The notes below the pieces were generated by a model. The model worked only from the letters and a program-made list of their open reading frames with translations, ran no database searches and had not been told where the DNA came from. From positions 1 to 15,098 of the forward strand of contig CALCQT010000196.1 in NCBI GenBank assembly GCA_937894825.1: a stretch of DNA of 15,098 nucleotides. Direction: 5' to 3'. The DNA is from an uncultured Anaerolineaceae bacterium (lineage in GTDB: Bacteria; Chloroflexota; Anaerolineae; Anaerolineales; Anaerolineaceae). The stretch's first letter is position 1; each line of letters starts with the position of its first letter. A program made the translations under genes and the position numbers. This document shows positions 13,504-15,098 of this stretch, piece after piece.

Positions 13504-15098
13504 TTATACAATCTTATTCCTCACGTATCCACTCAGGTAATCCATGAGAGAAACGACAACCGCAATTGCAATCATTTGCACCGAGGCGGCGCGATAATTC
13601 AACAGGTTGATATTCTGTTGCAGCAGAAACCCGATTCCGCCGCCACCGGCGAAACCGATGATCGTTGACATGCGGACGTTTTGGTCCCAGCGATATAACG
13701 TGAACGCAATATAGGGGGGTACGATTTGGGGAATGACACCATAGACCACCTGTTGCAGTAGATTCGCTCCGGTTGCCTGGATCGCTTCAAGCGGACCTTC
13801 AAGTATGTTTTCAACCTGTTCCGAATACATTTTGCCAAGCGCGGCGATGGTGTGCAATGCCAGGGCCAGTGCGCCCGCAAACGGGCCGATTCCGACCCAG
13901 ACCACGAATACGATCACCATTACCAGTGATTCGATGGATCTTAATACGTTGAAAATTGTTCGGGTTATAAAGTAAATCGCGATCCCGATTTTCAATTCTT
14001 TGTCCGGTTTGTAGAGAACACCAAGAATTAATCCGATTATTCCACCAAAGATCGCAGCATAAAGAAAATACTGCTTCGCGTTGCGGAATTCATAGAGCCA
14101 ATTCAGTGCCCGCATGAGTAAATAACTGATCATCATGAATGCGAGGATAGAAAAGATAATTGTTATGGTTCTGCTAAAACCTGTCGATGAGATTTTCAGA
14201 ATGCGTTTTCCCAAATTGCCACCGATACTGCTGAAAACGAAAACGACAGCCAGCGCCAGGCAAAGCGGAATGATCATTTCAAGGATTTCTCCGATATCCC
14301 GAATAAATGTACCCAGAAAAGCGAGTTTGCCCAGTAATTTAGCGAGCTGATTCCCGCTGAAAACCAGAAATGAGGCAAGAAAACAAGCGAAAACGGTGGA
14401 AATGATCACGACCAGTATTTTTAAAATATAGGATCCAATCCTGTGGAAAATGGTCGAATTTCGTGACGATATCTCGTTCATTGCTTTCGGGAACAACAGG
14501 AGAAGGACTCCCGGCAGGATTAACACACCCAGCCCTGTAATGAGCGGAGAAAAAGATTGTTCCAGAATCAGATTCAGTATGACGGATCCGGTTTTCCCGC
14601 CAATTTGGAAGCCGAGCGGGATCAGGATAAGAATAATAGTAATGCTGATAAATTGTGCTGTGAGACGTTCCATCAGGTTTTTGGCAGCAAAAAAACTTAA
14701 TGCCAATGCGAAGACAAAACCGACGGTCGTTGATAACAACGCCAAAAACAATGTCTCGACAATTTTATTCCAGGTATCTTTCAATGCGCTGGAAATTCTT
14801 AGATTTCCGGCATAGACCGAGGTTTTTACCTGGATTGTTTGCGGTTCCGAGGCTTCCCGATTTTTGGGAATCTTTGTTTCGAGTGCAAAATGTCCGTCTT
14901 GATCGGTTGTGATATTTCCCATGTTCAATTTCACACCATTGGGCGGGACAAATTGAACAAAGAGCTGTGTGACGGGAAGAAAATTGAATCCTTCCACCGT
15001 GACCGGATCGGAAGGGTTCGCGCATGTCGGCGTGACGATCAAATAGGGCTCGCTGTTTTCAGATGAAGGGGGTAAGGCTGTGCCCGGGTCATCGACAC
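13504..15098 (-). CDS. phnE: PhnE-like ABC transporter permease with outer domain and membrane insertion, N-terminus beyond window
   Basis: At least 530 residues are visible and the frame stays open to the right edge (upstream residues read VDDPGTALPPSSENSEPYL), so the true start is outside. Counting from the TTG at 15042, residues 1-85 look like an Ig/IPT-type extracytoplasmic domain (TPTCANPSDPVTVEGFNFLP). Residues 91-121 (IVETLFLALLSTTVGFVFALALSFFAAKN) match the first membrane segment of PhnE-type permeases. Residues about 125-350 are an insertion with about six hydrophobic segments. From about 357, the permease continues: TRTIFNVLRSIESLVMVIVFVVW, FAGALALALHTIAALGKMYSE, the EAIQATGANLLQQVVYGVIPQ coupling motif (EAA...G) and IGFAGGGGIGFLL. 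Ordinary PhnE is about 270 residues. It probably moves phosphonate or phosphate-like solutes with ATPase and binding protein encoded beyond the right edge; substrate is inferred from family only. Confidence 0.82.
   Translation of the reverse strand, partial: VDDPGTALPPSSENSEPYLIVTPTCANPSDPVTVEGFNFLPVTQLFVQFVPPNGVKLNMGNITTDQDGHFALETKIPKNREASEPQTIQVKTSVYAGNLRISSALKDTWNKIVETLFLALLSTTVGFVFALALSFFAAKNLMERLTAQFISITIILILIPLGFQIGGKTGSVILNLILEQSFSPLITGLGVLILPGVLLLLFPKAMNEISSRNSTIFHRIGSYILKILVVIISTVFACFLASFLVFSGNQLAKLLGKLAFLGTFIRDIGEILEMIIPLCLALAVVFVFSSIGGNLGKRILKISSTGFSRTITIIFSILAFMMISYLLMRALNWLYEFRNAKQYFLYAAIFGGIIGLILGVLYKPDKELKIGIAIYFITRTIFNVLRSIESLVMVIVFVVWVGIGPFAGALALALHTIAALGKMYSEQVENILEGPLEAIQATGANLLQQVVYGVIPQIVPPYIAFTLYRWDQNVRMSTIIGFAGGGGIGFLLQQNINLLNYRAASVQMIAIAVVVSLMDYLSGYVRNKIV

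Overview
The window looks like an ordinary chromosomal segment of an anaerobic bacterium with roughly 50% GC. An oxygen-sensitive class III ribonucleotide reductase (nrdD-nrdG), a DegV pair and an unusual PhnE-type permease would fit a member of the Chloroflexota (Anaerolineae-like). That placement is inference from gene content and protein style, because no rRNA or other decisive marker is present. Genes are compact and nearly all have recognisable Shine-Dalgarno sites. Rho-independent terminators separate most transcription units.

Left part (1-4325): a truncated HI0933/BaiN-type flavoprotein reads leftward off the edge. It is divergent from a NarL/FixJ response regulator that has a clear sigma-70-type promoter and its own hairpin terminator. 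Three leftward genes follow: a membrane-anchored class A beta-lactamase-like serine hydrolase with a VanW/PG-binding-type N-terminal half, a RimJ/RimL-type N-acetyltransferase, and the RNA 2',3'-cyclic phosphodiesterase ThpR. ThpR and the acetyltransferase are 48 nt apart and may form an operon. A perfect 17-bp inverted repeat lies between the acetyltransferase and the hydrolase.

Middle (4326-9170): alaS, encoding a full-length alanyl-tRNA synthetase, reads rightward. It converges on a recent tandem duplication of degV (about 90% identical proteins) that reads leftward, and the two units share a terminator hairpin.

Regulatory stretch (9113-9758, 646 nt without a protein gene): it holds the degV promoter, a 99-bp MITE-like element with 11-bp terminal inverted repeats, an extended -10 promoter, a compact cobalamin riboswitch closed by a perfect 8-bp P1, a candidate antiterminator that is mutually exclusive with an intrinsic terminator, and a further hairpin just ahead of nrdD.

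Right part (9759-15098): nrdD and overlapping nrdG form one unit ending at a strong terminator. Vitamin B12 therefore probably shuts off the B12-independent reductase, which implies a B12-dependent class II NrdJ elsewhere in the genome. surE follows, then a convergent, edge-truncated PhnE-like ABC permease. Its permease core is split by a membrane insertion of roughly 230 residues and is preceded by an Ig/IPT-like outer domain. No CRISPR array, tRNA, rRNA or complete insertion sequence was seen. The most informative system here is the B12-riboswitch control of the class III ribonucleotide reductase; the most unusual protein is the expanded PhnE.
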